A DNA stretch of 64,000 nucleotides, from positions 282,504-346,503 of the forward strand of contig NZ_VTOW01000004.1 of NCBI RefSeq assembly GCF_012184425.1, in the 5' to 3' direction. The position numbers and the translations under genes are program-made. Under the pieces are notes generated by a model. That model did not search any database. It saw only the letters and a list, made by a program, of their open reading frames with translations, and was not told the origin of the DNA. Source of the DNA: Candidatus Manganitrophus noduliformans (GTDB taxonomy: Bacteria; Nitrospirota; Nitrospiria; SBBL01; Manganitrophaceae). Position 1 is the first letter of the stretch, and each line of letters begins with the position of its first letter. This document shows positions 35,363 through 44,229 of the stretch, piece after piece.

Positions 35363-37084
35363 TCAGAGAGACCAGCCCCTTAACGGTGCTGTGTCTTTGA
35401 ACCACTCACTAAGTTCATGGGAAGGGATAGGACGGCTGATAAAGTATCCCTGTGCAGAGTCACAGCCCAGAGCGACCAGTTTGTCTAATATCGACTGACT
35501 TTCCACTCCTTCGGCGATGACCTTGAGGCCCAAATTATGGGAGAGTTCGATGGTGGAACGAACAATGATCTCATCTTCCTTGTCGGTTGCCATCTCCTTT
35601 ACAAATGATTTGTCGATCTTAATTTGGTTGACTGGCAATCGTTTCAGATACCCTAAAGACGAATACCCGGTTCCGAAGTCATCGATAGAAAGCTGAACCC
35701 CAATTTTGTTAAGCCGCGTTAAGACCTCCATCGCATGAAAAGGATTGACCATCAGGGCGCTTTCGGTAAGTTCCAGCTCTAGCAGGGAGGCAGCAACACC
35801 TGAGGTCTTCAAGAATTCCGCAATCTGACCTGGAAGGTGTGTATCTTCTAGATTGCGAGCGGACAAATTGACCGCCATGTTGAATAACTTTCCCTCCTGA
35901 CGCCAAAGCTTCGATTGATGAAGCGCTGCTTTGATCACCCAGAGGGTCAATGGCTTAATCAGCCCGGAATGCTCTGCAATCGAAATAAATTGATCCGGTG
36001 AGACTATGCCATATTCAGGATGCTGCCAGCGGACCAGTGCCTCTACCCCCGTGATCCGCCCCGTTTTGAGGTGGATCTTGGGTTGATAGAGCAGGAATAG
36101 CTGATTACTCTCGATTGCATTGCGTAACTCTCCAAGGAGGGCCAGGCGGCGCGGGCTGTGTCGATCGATTTCCGCTGAGTAGAAGGCATATCCTTTCTTA
36201 TTCTCTTTGGCGACATACATGGCGATATCCGCTCGTTGAATCAGGCTGTCGGGATTCTCCCCATGGTTGGGTGAGAGCGCGATGCCAATGCTCGGCTCAA
36301 TAATAATCGGCATCCCTTCGATTAAAAAAGGTTTCTCCATGACTTTGAGGATTTTGCTTGCAATGAAAGAGGCATCTTTTGTATTGACGTGGGGAAGGAG
36401 GACTCCAAATTCGTCTCCGCCTAGCCGAGCGACAAGGTGAGTTTCTTGTAAGACCTCGCGCAGACGCGGCCCGATCTGTTTTAATAAAAGATCGCCCCGC
36501 TGATGTCCCAGCGTATCATTGATCTCCCTAAAGCGATCCAGATCAATCAGTAGCAGGCCGGCCGCTTTACCGTCATGTGGAGTGACCATGATCGCCTGCT
36601 GCAGCCGATCTCGTAGAAGGGTTCGGTTAGGAAGATCTGTCAGCGTATCGTAGTAAGCCATATGATGGATTGTTGCCGCTGCTTTGTTCCGCTCACGTCG
36701 CACTTCGGCTTCGCGAAGCTCCCGGTCTACTGCGGGGACAAGCCGCTTTAGATTACCTTTGATGATATAATCGTTCGCCCCTGCTTTCATGGCTGTCACT
36801 GCCATATCTTCATCAATTGTCCCAGATACGAAGAGAAACGGAATGTCACTTCCTGTCTCTCGCAAAAGTGCGAGTGCATCCGTTCCCTTAAACTGAGGCA
36901 TCGTATAATCGGAGAAAACGATGTCCCAATTCCGATTTTTCAGCGCAGCCTCCATTGTTTCCCACGTATCAACCCGCTCATGCACGGGGTTATAGTTCCC
37001 CTTCTTCAATTCTTGTAGAAGCAACTCGGTGTCTTCTTCAGAGTCTTCCACGATGAGTGCACTAATTTGACGGACTGGTGTCAT
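35363..37084 (-). CDS. Response regulator-GGDEF-EAL protein
   Basis: 573 residues from ATG 37084 with GAGG upstream. Receiver domain (about 1-125) with IVEDSEED and phospho-acceptor in IVFSDYTMP. GGDEF domain with intact RLGGDEF. EAL domain with GVEALVRWQHP, SIDDFGTGYSSL and VIAEGVE. Both synthesis and hydrolysis sites look complete, so it may be bifunctional. It is convergent with recombinase B. A regulatory protein of this kind as cargo could change host motility or biofilm behaviour. Confidence 0.9.
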   Translation of the reverse strand: MTPVRQISALIVEDSEEDTELLLQELKKGNYNPVHERVDTWETMEAALKNRNWDIVFSDYTMPQFKGTDALALLRETGSDIPFLFVSGTIDEDMAVTAMKAGANDYIIKGNLKRLVPAVDRELREAEVRRERNKAAATIHHMAYYDTLTDLPNRTLLRDRLQQAIMVTPHDGKAAGLLLIDLDRFREINDTLGHQRGDLLLKQIGPRLREVLQETHLVARLGGDEFGVLLPHVNTKDASFIASKILKVMEKPFLIEGMPIIIEPSIGIALSPNHGENPDSLIQRADIAMYVAKENKKGYAFYSAEIDRHSPRRLALLGELRNAIESNQLFLLYQPKIHLKTGRITGVEALVRWQHPEYGIVSPDQFISIAEHSGLIKPLTLWVIKAALHQSKLWRQEGKLFNMAVNLSARNLEDTHLPGQIAEFLKTSGVAASLLELELTESALMVNPFHAMEVLTRLNKIGVQLSIDDFGTGYSSLGYLKRLPVNQIKIDKSFVKEMATDKEDEIIVRSTIELSHNLGLKVIAEGVESQSILDKLVALGCDSAQGYFISRPIPSHELSEWFKDTAPLRGWSL

Positions 37085-37395
37085 GTTGAACCTCTTATGC
37101 TGCTCTTCTATTTTTGTTAACTTCTTGACTGTTACGTAAAGAAGGACGAAAAAATCGCGGAGTATGCCCGAAATACTTATTTGTTCGTTCTCTACATTCG
37201 TCAGTAATTGATTATTATTTAAAATATACCACCAAAGCACTCTATCAGATGCTCCATTTCTTTTTAAGGCAATGGTGCTGTCCAGGACCTAATTATTATA
37301 AGCTGGTATTTTTTACTTGACTTGATTGTAGGATCCGTATATACCGGAGACAGGCAAACCACCTCTACCTTATCTATTTGTGCGTGTTCCAGAAA

Positions 37396-37431
37396 CGAAA
37401 AAACCGGATTTTTTCGATCCGGCTTTTTTCG
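37396..37431. terminator. Bidirectional terminator
   Basis: Stems around CCGGAT / ATCCGG extended by flanking A and T runs, giving a strong stem with U-tracts on both strands. It separates the GGDEF-EAL promoter region from the defence-like operon. Confidence 0.75.
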
Positions 37432-37452
37432 TGGATTCACAAGGGTTTTTGC

Positions 37453-37486
37453 CGTTTAGCCCCGCTTTGTAAAGCGGGGCTAAACG
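37453..37486. repeat. 34-bp perfect palindrome with central GT
   Basis: Arms CGTTTAGCCCCGCTTT and AAAGCGGGGCTAAACG are exact complements, separated only by GT. One arm recurs at 34536-34550 before recombinase B. Size and two-base centre fit a serine-recombinase attachment site; a terminator is the plainer alternative. Confidence 0.8.
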
Positions 37487-37528
37487 TTGAAAAGCTATTA
37501 ATTGAAGAACAAAACGAAGTAGTAAAGA

Positions 37529-38746
37529 TTACTCCTTCTTAGATGTTTTGCGACTTGCCGAGGAGCGTCCAGAAAGTTTCGCTGTGAAGAGATTATAAAT
37601 CAAATAATGAATCTCTATTTGTTTTGAAATATCGTTCGGAAGCGTAAAACGACAGCTTATGTAATGTGCTTCATTATTACGTAATGATCCTGCTATCATG
37701 CTTGGATTTTTATTGATTGAATCTTTCATACTTTGTATTACCTGACCGAAGTCGGAATTACGAGAAAATAACACTGCAACTCCAAAACTATCGCGCCACG
37801 TCAACCTCTCTAGAAGCTGACTCGTAACAGTTTCAATTGTTGCCGGTCCTTCCCAAAACTTACATTCCGCGATGAAGACCTCACCTTGAGATATTCTGAG
37901 ATGAATATCTATTTTCCCAATTCCTTGAAAAGCTTCACCCAGTGCAGCTCCTTCGAAAACGGCGTTAAGACTACATAATATTAGGTCCCTTAAATCTTCT
38001 TCATTCATAGAGGCAAAAGCACTTGGAGTTCTTTCGAATTGCCTACACTGATTATCGATCAATTCAATTATTGCATTAAATTTATCCCGCTCTAGAATTG
38101 GACGTTCCTGACGCTTAGGAGTAGGTGGAAGGACTGGTCGAACTTCTTGACGAATCTTAATTGCGGTCGGTATTACTGAGGCAAGATCGGTCTTCTTTCT
38201 CAAAGGGATACCAGTTTTTTCTGCTAAAGAATCTAAACTCTGGTGCTTGTTAACTACTGTCTGTTTTTTTGCATGCACTATTTTAGAAACGGCTTGTGGA
38301 AAATTATGGTTTTCTTTTCTAATATCTTCATTCCACCAATCAATTTGCTGGATAATGATGCTTTGTCCGCGCTTTACTCGTTCTGTATCTGGAGAAACTT
38401 GCAAGCTTAACAAGCCATTATCGTGATTATATTCTATGTCTGTTATGTTGTAGCTGGGGCTCGATGTGCTGCTAGTGAACTTGTCCTGAGTTATCACTCG
38501 GAGAGTACCGGAGGGAACGACGGGAATATTAAGTCTTACTTGGGAACCAGGTTTTTCTGAAACCTCTTCAAGAAAAACTTCTCTTGATGAGTCGAGTTCA
38601 ATTGGCTCCATCCCATACTTTTGGATCAAATAAGCTGCCCATTCTTGCACATCTAAGCCAAAGACTTTTGCATCGGAAGTATTATTAACTTCCTTATTTA
38701 GAGCTTCCAGAGCAACCCTATAATAGTCACTTATTCCAGGTAACAT
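37529..38746 (-). CDS. Putative PD-(D/E)XK nuclease, third gene of a defence-like operon
   Basis: 405 residues. A poorly conserved N-terminal region leads into a C-terminal domain with GIGKIDIHLRIS...FIAECKFWEG. This gives the aspartate, then E-x-K spacing of restriction-endonuclease-fold nucleases. VTSQLLERLTWRDSFGVAVLFSR follows as the next helix and strand. It lies 28 bases after its upstream neighbour on the minus strand. The domain call is moderately strong; phage defence is inferred from the nuclease fold and context. Confidence 0.6.
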   Translation of the reverse strand: MLPGISDYYRVALEALNKEVNNTSDAKVFGLDVQEWAAYLIQKYGMEPIELDSSREVFLEEVSEKPGSQVRLNIPVVPSGTLRVITQDKFTSSTSSPSYNITDIEYNHDNGLLSLQVSPDTERVKRGQSIIIQQIDWWNEDIRKENHNFPQAVSKIVHAKKQTVVNKHQSLDSLAEKTGIPLRKKTDLASVIPTAIKIRQEVRPVLPPTPKRQERPILERDKFNAIIELIDNQCRQFERTPSAFASMNEEDLRDLILCSLNAVFEGAALGEAFQGIGKIDIHLRISQGEVFIAECKFWEGPATIETVTSQLLERLTWRDSFGVAVLFSRNSDFGQVIQSMKDSINKNPSMIAGSLRNNEAHYISCRFTLPNDISKQIEIHYLIYNLFTAKLSGRSSASRKTSKKE

Positions 38747-38773
38747 AATGAACCTATAACTATGGATATTATC

Positions 38774-39649
38774 TCAAACAATTCGTCCGCCCAAAAGTGA
38801 AAAAATAGATAATGTACAGCGAAGAGCCATAAGTGCATCTTCCCGAGTTATATCAATTTTGGGAAAGTCTTCATGACGGCCGAGATGGGTAAAGCCGCTC
38901 ACTGATGAGATCAGAGAGTTCAGTTTTTCACTCTTTCTTCCACCGCCTAACCGGTTTGATAATTTCTGGAAATTGTCTTTTTTGCTGTCGGATTGACCTA
39001 CATCTCCAGCTGCTGCCTCAAATGCTTGACGACAGTTCTGAAGCGTACCAGGCCAGTCGCCCCGAAAAAACCGACTTTGAGCCTCGCGTAATAATTCAAT
39101 GGCACGTTGGAGGTCTGGGTCGGAAGAAAATGTTTCCATCGGGAGCTCGAATAGTTCAATCGCTAACCATTTCATAGACGATAGAAGTTTGATCCATTCC
39201 GATTGTGGAATTTTATGCGCTATAGGAAAGGAGCCACCAGCAGAGAATCGTGTCTCTTGGGGAGCACCTAATATATATACCGGTTCTCCTGTATTTAGTT
39301 CGACAGATTCAATCGGGGCAATAAGAACACGGGAATAAATCATAAATTGCAGGTCCTTGCCGCTCCTCTCTTGTTCGAGAGAATATAAGATGTCTGGGGT
39401 TAAGGGAATGAGAATTCTCCCATTGCCCTTCTCTCCTGCTTTGATTGTGGCTCTATATGCAGGGGCATTATACTGCTGGTAATGGAATCCATCAACAAGT
39501 GTGCTATCCCCGCTTGTTTTAACGGTTATCCATGCCTCCAAAAGAGCGATTTCTTTACCGCCTCTGTTATATATAGTGCATTCTAATGAGAGAGATCGAT
39601 AATGAGGAGCTCTCGCTTCTATCTCTCCAATCTGGAGTTCCAAATTCAT
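38774..39649 (-). CDS. Unknown protein of the defence-like operon
   Basis: 291 residues. N-terminal beta-rich half (EARAPHYRSLSLECTIYNRGGKEIALLEAW) and a helical C-terminal half ending VSGFTHLGRHEDFPKIDITREDALMALRCTLSIFSLLGG. That end resembles the C-terminal helical domain of some abortive-infection proteins. It starts five bases after the stop of the 131-aa gene, so the genes are coupled. Function not established. Confidence 0.5.
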   Translation of the reverse strand: MNLELQIGEIEARAPHYRSLSLECTIYNRGGKEIALLEAWITVKTSGDSTLVDGFHYQQYNAPAYRATIKAGEKGNGRILIPLTPDILYSLEQERSGKDLQFMIYSRVLIAPIESVELNTGEPVYILGAPQETRFSAGGSFPIAHKIPQSEWIKLLSSMKWLAIELFELPMETFSSDPDLQRAIELLREAQSRFFRGDWPGTLQNCRQAFEAAAGDVGQSDSKKDNFQKLSNRLGGGRKSEKLNSLISSVSGFTHLGRHEDFPKIDITREDALMALRCTLSIFSLLGGRIV

Positions 39650-39654
39650 TCCAG

Positions 39655-40050
39655 CTATTCCTTTTTAAAATCTTCCGGCGACAAAACGCCCTTCCTATAA
39701 AGCGCCTCCAGAATCTTCGAGCTTTTCTGGCTCTCGGCACCCAAAGATTCCACAAGCTTGGTCTGGAGCGCAACACTGTATTCAATGAGTACCTCGTGCT
39801 GCGCCAGATGGTGGACGATCTGCATGATCACACTCACCAGTGTCTCGACGGCTTCTTCGGGATCTTCCTTGTGAAGGTTAATGACCTCCTCGACAAAAGG
39901 GCGTAGCTTCTCATACCAAACATCTGGTTTCTCCCGCAGCATTTCCTCAACCATAGCGGAATAGCGGGTATCAATATCGCCCGATACCTTTTCACCCATG
40001 TGAAGTTTTCGTATCTGCTCTTGTAATGCGTTCCAGTCGATCTCACTCAT
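39655..40050 (-). CDS. First gene of the defence-like operon, unknown
   Basis: 131 residues from MSEIDWN with GGAGAT upstream; a longer frame exists. Acidic and fully helical (WYEKLRPFVEEVINLHKEDPEEAVETLV). No family recognised. It probably forms a complex with the two downstream products. Confidence 0.5.
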   Translation of the reverse strand: MSEIDWNALQEQIRKLHMGEKVSGDIDTRYSAMVEEMLREKPDVWYEKLRPFVEEVINLHKEDPEEAVETLVSVIMQIVHHLAQHEVLIEYSVALQTKLVESLGAESQKSSKILEALYRKGVLSPEDFKKE

Positions 40051-40251
40051 TGGTATCTCCGTGGATGGGAGCATATATCAGGGATATGGGAAAATGCAAG
40101 GGAGGTTGAGATAGCGTTGATAGAGTGGTAAGGGGAAACTTCTCTCTTGATCATATCAAATTGCAATAAAATGTTGAAAAAGAGCCAACTTGTCTTTGAG
40201 GATAGGTCATCCCTCCTTGGAGTATTGATCGGTGACTATATCCTTTCAGAT

Positions 40252-40455
40252 ATGAAGCCGAGCGACGAGACCATCGAACAATTTCGGAAGGCCTATTTCG
40301 AGGAATTCCAGGAGGAAATCTCTAAAGAAGAGGCGTATGCAAAATTTTTGAGATTAACGAATTTCTTGCGAGTGATCCTGAAGCCAAAGCCGACACAAGA
40401 AGAGCCTGCCGTTGACCAACCATCCACTGATGATATACTGAACCACAATTCCTAA
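40252..40455 (+). CDS. Small recombinase-linked protein (paralogue 1)
   Basis: 67 residues: TIEQFRKAYFEEFQEEISKEEAYAKFLRLTNFLRVILKP then a Pro/Glu tail. It is clearly homologous to the product at 43159 (same FRKAY...EEI...A...F.RL.NFLR.I.KP pattern). It lies 52 bases before serine recombinase C. Its small size and position fit an accessory or directionality factor, but that is inference. Confidence 0.65.
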   Translation: MKPSDETIEQFRKAYFEEFQEEISKEEAYAKFLRLTNFLRVILKPKPTQEEPAVDQPSTDDILNHNS

Positions 40456-40458
40456 ATC

Positions 40459-40498
40459 TGTCCTTTGGGAGGAAGAATCCCATTTTTCCAAAAGGACA
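40459..40498 (+). promoter_or_regulatory. Hairpin over the recombinase-C leader
   Basis: TGTCCTTT (40459-40466) pairs with AAAGGACA (40491-40498), enclosing GGGAGGAAG. The recombinase ATG follows ten bases later. It may sequester a ribosome site. Confidence 0.45.
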
Positions 40499-40507
40499 TG
40501 TTATGTA

Positions 40508-42220
40508 ATGTCATCCTACCTGTTCTATTGCCGGAAGTCCTCTGAATCTGAGGAACGGCAGGTCCTTTCCATCGATGCTCAAATCGTAGAACTTACCAGG
40601 CTAGCCCGGAACCTCCAATTGCGGGATTTTGAGGTTCTGACGGAAGCGCGGTCGGCCAAGTCGCCTGGGCGACCAGTTTTTAATGCCATGATGGAAAAGG
40701 TTTCCCGCGGTGGAGTCAAAGCGATCTTGTGCTGGAAACTAGATCGGCTTGCCAGAAATACAAAAGACGGCGGTGAAATAGTTTGGGCGCTGGATCGAGG
40801 TGATATTCAAGAGATCATTACCCCCCATACAACATATCGCAATAACAGCAATGACAAGTTTCACATGCAACTTGAATTTGGCATGGCGAAAAAATATGTC
40901 GATGACCTCAGTGATAACGTCAAGCGAGGCAACCGAGCAAAACTCGAAAGGGGCTGGCTGCCTGGTCTTGCGCCCCTTGGTTATCTAAATGAACCCAGAG
41001 AGAGAACGATTGTAAAAGATCAGGAACGATTTCCCGTCGTTCGTAAAATGTGGGACCTTCTCCTCCAAGGAACAAGACCATCAGCGATCTGCAAGATAGC
41101 GAATGAAGAATGGGGTCTCAAAACAAGGACGTTTAGGAAACAGGAAGGAGGGCCATTACCATTAACTACGATATATAGGATATTTAGCAATCCCTTCTAC
41201 TATGGTCTCATTGAACGAGAAGAAGGTATTTTCCAAGGCCGGCAGGAACCCATGATTACCGAAGAGGAATATTGGAAAGCCCAGGAGATTTTGGGGAGAA
41301 GAGGAAGACCAAGACCCAAGGGTCACCACTTTTCCTACACCGGACTCATCCGATGCGGAACATGTGGATTCATGATTACAGCGGAGGAAAAATGTAATCG
41401 CTACGGCTCTCATTACGTTTATTACCGGTGTACTAAGAAGAATCGGAGGGTTGCCTGTCGGGAGCCACATATAAATCTTTTGAATCTGGAGATGCAGATT
41501 GGAGGGCAATTAGAAAGGATCTTCGTACCTCAACCACTCCTTGATATAGCATTGAACTACTTACGACAAGAGGAACAAGAAGAAGAGCAGCAGTCCCTCC
41601 ATATTAGGAAGTCTCTTGAAAAGGCATTCCATGACTGTGAAAGGAAACTTCAGAATCTTAATCATATGAGGCTCAAAGACCTAATCAATGATGATGAATA
41701 TACCAAAGAAAAAAGGCTTATTCTTGAAGAGAAAATCCGATTGGAAAAGGGTCTAGAAAATCAATCAGGATATTATAAGCAGGCACGAGAGCGTACCGAA
41801 AAGACGCTCATCTATGCGCATGAGGCAAGAGAAAAATTTGAAAATGGTACTCTAGAGGAAAAGAGAACAATTCTTCAAGAATTTGGCTCGAACCTTTTAC
41901 TCAGGGACAAAAAGCTCATAATTGAAGCGGAAAAACCGTTGATAATTCTTGAAGAGGGCCTGTCGGGGTTTCAAAGCAAAAATTATCCGATCGAACCCCA
42001 AATAAATGGCTTAAATCAAAGCGCAATCGGGCATGTAGATCCTGTTGTTCGTACTGGGTGCACCCGGCGAGAGGACGTTCGAACTTTTTCCAAGAAATTG
42101 GGAAATAGCGGCAGGCAAAAACAGCTTATGAAAAAACTGGTGAGAACGATCTTTGAATTTTATAAGAGCTCGCTTGTAAAGAAAGATTTACCTGGGATGT
42201 CTGATAGGGATGCAGTATAA
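40508..42220 (+). CDS. Large serine recombinase (C)
   Basis: 570 residues. Catalytic serine in FYCRKSSESEERQ; resolvase domain about 4-150; recombinase domain (PLGYLNEPRERTIVKD...); zinc ribbon IRCGTCGFMITAEEKC...YYRCTKKN; coiled coil; then a C-terminal tail (CTRREDVRTFSKKL...). The tail DNA from 42058 recurs at 43549 and 47283 without a recombinase body. Complete by motif, so possibly active on another attachment site. It is divergent from recombinase A in length and tail. Confidence 0.88.
   Translation: MSSYLFYCRKSSESEERQVLSIDAQIVELTRLARNLQLRDFEVLTEARSAKSPGRPVFNAMMEKVSRGGVKAILCWKLDRLARNTKDGGEIVWALDRGDIQEIITPHTTYRNNSNDKFHMQLEFGMAKKYVDDLSDNVKRGNRAKLERGWLPGLAPLGYLNEPRERTIVKDQERFPVVRKMWDLLLQGTRPSAICKIANEEWGLKTRTFRKQEGGPLPLTTIYRIFSNPFYYGLIEREEGIFQGRQEPMITEEEYWKAQEILGRRGRPRPKGHHFSYTGLIRCGTCGFMITAEEKCNRYGSHYVYYRCTKKNRRVACREPHINLLNLEMQIGGQLERIFVPQPLLDIALNYLRQEEQEEEQQSLHIRKSLEKAFHDCERKLQNLNHMRLKDLINDDEYTKEKRLILEEKIRLEKGLENQSGYYKQARERTEKTLIYAHEAREKFENGTLEEKRTILQEFGSNLLLRDKKLIIEAEKPLIILEEGLSGFQSKNYPIEPQINGLNQSAIGHVDPVVRTGCTRREDVRTFSKKLGNSGRQKQLMKKLVRTIFEFYKSSLVKKDLPGMSDRDAV
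42058..42200 (+). repeat. Recombinase 3'-end repeat, copy 1
   Basis: Starts GTGCACCCGGCGAGAGGACG and covers the last 54 codons of recombinase C. Closely matches copy 2 (43549) over about 140 bases and copy 3 (47283) more distantly. Confidence 0.85.
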
Positions 42221-42277
42221 GGATACGGTATCCTCTAATCTCGTTCTAGGATGGGAAATATCATCGCGAAGAGAAAA

Positions 42278-43054
42278 TTATTTATCTTTAGTTTTTTCTA
42301 TTTCTTGAACAAATCGTTTATCTAGATCTTTTAATTTATTTTTTAATTTCCAATCAAGCTGTTTATCTACCTCGTCTATTACTGCTCCAAAAAAATCGAA
42401 AGTAGCTACGAGAGTTTGCTCTATAAGGTTATCGTCGGGCCTAATCTTAACGACAAAGACCCCGTCCTCCAGCGCTATATACTCGTTAATACTACGGGCG
42501 TTATTATGTCCGATCATACACTGTAATTTATATATAGTTTTATAGGCAGCTCCTCTGCCGACCGCTTCTGCCATTTTTGAGATACTCTTATCTGACCATC
42601 CAAGATGCTTTTGATAGTTATGTTTTTTCATAACTCTTTTATACTCTGCTTCTATATCAGCAATAGTTAGCGGATCCCTATTCCCAGACTGGAGTTCGTT
42701 GTTCAAGAATTCTAATCCCTTATCGGTAGTGACAACACAATCATACATCTCCTTCCTTTGTACCCAATCATGCTCCAAATAGCGAATTAATCTTTGATCG
42801 GTTTCGTCTTGTAAGATGTATGAAGTTATAATCATTAACTCAAATAACATTCTCGTTAGTACCAATGCATCTTCACCATAACCCTGCTCTGAAAGTAAGA
42901 GAATGGCCTCATGTGTTTTATAAGCTTTCCCAAGGGCAAAGATTGCAAAGAAATCCTTATCGCTCTCACCCTTGATATCCTCTTGAAGTCTGGCATCAAC
43001 AAGTTTGTGGAGCTCTCTATTTAACTCAGCTAAAATTCTATTTTGTTCTTTCAA
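42278..43054 (-). CDS. DUF5677 family protein
   Basis: 258 residues, helical. The conserved core is AILLLSEQGYGEDALVLTRMLFELMI, then YLEHDWVQRKEMYD and LQCMIGHNNARSINEYI. DUF5677 proteins are scattered accessory genes with HEPN-like character, often near defence loci; no activity is established. It is AT-rich and convergent with recombinase C, between repeat copies 1 and 2. Confidence 0.7.
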   Translation of the reverse strand: MKEQNRILAELNRELHKLVDARLQEDIKGESDKDFFAIFALGKAYKTHEAILLLSEQGYGEDALVLTRMLFELMIITSYILQDETDQRLIRYLEHDWVQRKEMYDCVVTTDKGLEFLNNELQSGNRDPLTIADIEAEYKRVMKKHNYQKHLGWSDKSISKMAEAVGRGAAYKTIYKLQCMIGHNNARSINEYIALEDGVFVVKIRPDDNLIEQTLVATFDFFGAVIDEVDKQLDWKLKNKLKDLDKRFVQEIEKTKDK

Positions 43055-43158
43055 GTAAAAAGTATCCTAGAGGTTTGGGCTATGTCTTGAGATAGATGCC
43101 TCTATAATATAAAGTTTTAAGCTCATTCACAAGGTCGCTAACCCGTGTAGCATCCCCC

Positions 43159-43434
43159 ATGAAAATATCCGATGAACATCTCGAAGAGTTCCGTAAGGCA
43201 TATGAAAAGGAGTTCAATGAAGAGATCACCCATGAACAGGCATTTCAGAAGTTTACGCGACTCGCGAATTTCTTAAGAGCGATCATGAAGCCTTCTTCTC
43301 GGGAGCCTGTACCTCAAGAGCCGGCGCCTGAGCCATCCCAGGAACCTGTTCCCGTATCCTTACCGAGTACCACCGTGCAAGGCAAGGAACCTTGCCAGTG
43401 TGAAAAGGTTCGAACCCCGCTGGGGTTCAAATGA
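43159..43434 (+). CDS. Small recombinase-linked protein (paralogue 2)
   Basis: 91 residues with the same helical core as the 40252 product and a longer Pro/Glu-rich tail (PVPQEPAPEPSQEPVPV). Its last codons are embedded in a chain of perfect hairpins. A recombinase body would be expected next but only the recombinase 3' repeat follows, implying deletion. Confidence 0.65.
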   Translation: MKISDEHLEEFRKAYEKEFNEEITHEQAFQKFTRLANFLRAIMKPSSREPVPQEPAPEPSQEPVPVSLPSTTVQGKEPCQCEKVRTPLGFK

Positions 43435-43452
43435 AAAATTACTCATTTGAAC
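43381..43452 (+). repeat. Three consecutive perfect hairpins
   Basis: GGCAAGG/CCTTGCC at 43381-43396, GAACCCC/GGGGTTC at 43412-43428, and GTTCAAATGA/TCATTTGAAC at 43425-43452. The last two share bases and so are mutually exclusive. They overlap the end of the small ORF. Confidence 0.75.
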
Positions 43453-43484
43453 AAAAAACTCATACGTAGGAGATTTGGACAAAA

Positions 43485-43514
43485 AGAAAAACCGCTTAAC
43501 AGAGCGGTTTTTCT
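43485..43514. terminator. Bidirectional terminator
   Basis: Twelve-base stem AGAAAAACCGCT / AGCGGTTTTTCT with loop TAACAG and T-runs on both strands. Confidence 0.82.
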
Positions 43515-43548
43515 TTACCATATTTTGGTGAGCTGTCTAGGATGGGTA

Positions 43549-43690
43549 GTGCACCCGGCGAGAGGACGTTCGAACCTTTTCCAAGAAATTGAGAAATAGT
43601 GGCAGACAAAAACAGCTTATGAAAAAGCTGGTGCGGAAGGTCTTTGAGTTTTATATGAGCTCTGCGTTACAGAAAGATGGAATTTCTTGA
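43549..43690 (+). repeat. Recombinase 3'-end repeat, copy 2
   Basis: Near-identical to copy 1 from GTGCACCCGGCGAG onward. A TAG lies just before it in the recombinase frame, so no recombinase can be made. It marks the end of the DUF5677 module. Confidence 0.85.
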
Positions 43691-43933
43691 AGTGCAATCT
43701 TCTCGGTCATTCTATCCCACCCACAGATATCTCCAAAGACTGCAGAACATGCTCGATCTGACACAAAATCCCCCCTTATGGATAAAGATCCTCAAAATAG
43801 AATCTATGTAGGGCGTTTTAAATATATTGAATCCATGTTTAAATTTAGAAGCCATGGAACCTCTTGACAGAACATAAAATAGAGAATATAATTCCCAAAA
43901 TGGGAACAAAATATAGGTCATGCTATTTTAAGA

Positions 43934-44215
43934 ATGAAAGTCATCGGCAGAACAAAACTGGAAGATTTTAAGAAAGGCTACCCGGATGCCTGTTCTCAAA
44001 TTGATTCCTGGGTCGCTGAAGCCCAAGAAGCAGAGTGGAAGACACCCAGGGATATCAAGCAGCGATATGCCAGCGCAAGTTTTTTAAAGGAAAACCATGT
44101 CATTTTTAATATAAAAGGCAATAAATATAGGTTAAATGTGAAAGTTGATTATGAAAATAAAATAGTCTTAATAAAAAATGTCGGTACTCACAATGAGTAC
44201 ATGAAGTGGAAATAG
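43934..44215 (+). CDS. higB: HigB-type toxin
   Basis: 93 residues with the HigB pattern: KLEDFKKGYPDACSQIDSWVAEAQEAEWKTPRDIKQRYASASFL, then HVIFNIKGNKYRLNVKV and KNVGTHNEYMKW. HigB toxins are ribosome-dependent mRNA interferases. The antitoxin gene begins 15 bases downstream, the toxin-first order typical of higBA. Confidence 0.88.
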   Translation: MKVIGRTKLEDFKKGYPDACSQIDSWVAEAQEAEWKTPRDIKQRYASASFLKENHVIFNIKGNKYRLNVKVDYENKIVLIKNVGTHNEYMKWK

Positions 44216-44229
44216 TTAGGAAGGCAATC

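Noticed and set aside
43404..43430. tRNA T-arm-like GGTTCGAACCCC sequence
   Set aside because: No acceptor, D or anticodon stems can be drawn around it. The bases belong to consecutive hairpins at the end of a small ORF.
43712..43921. 69-codon minus-strand ORF
   Set aside because: No ribosome site or recognisable sequence; lies in decayed DNA after repeat copy 2.
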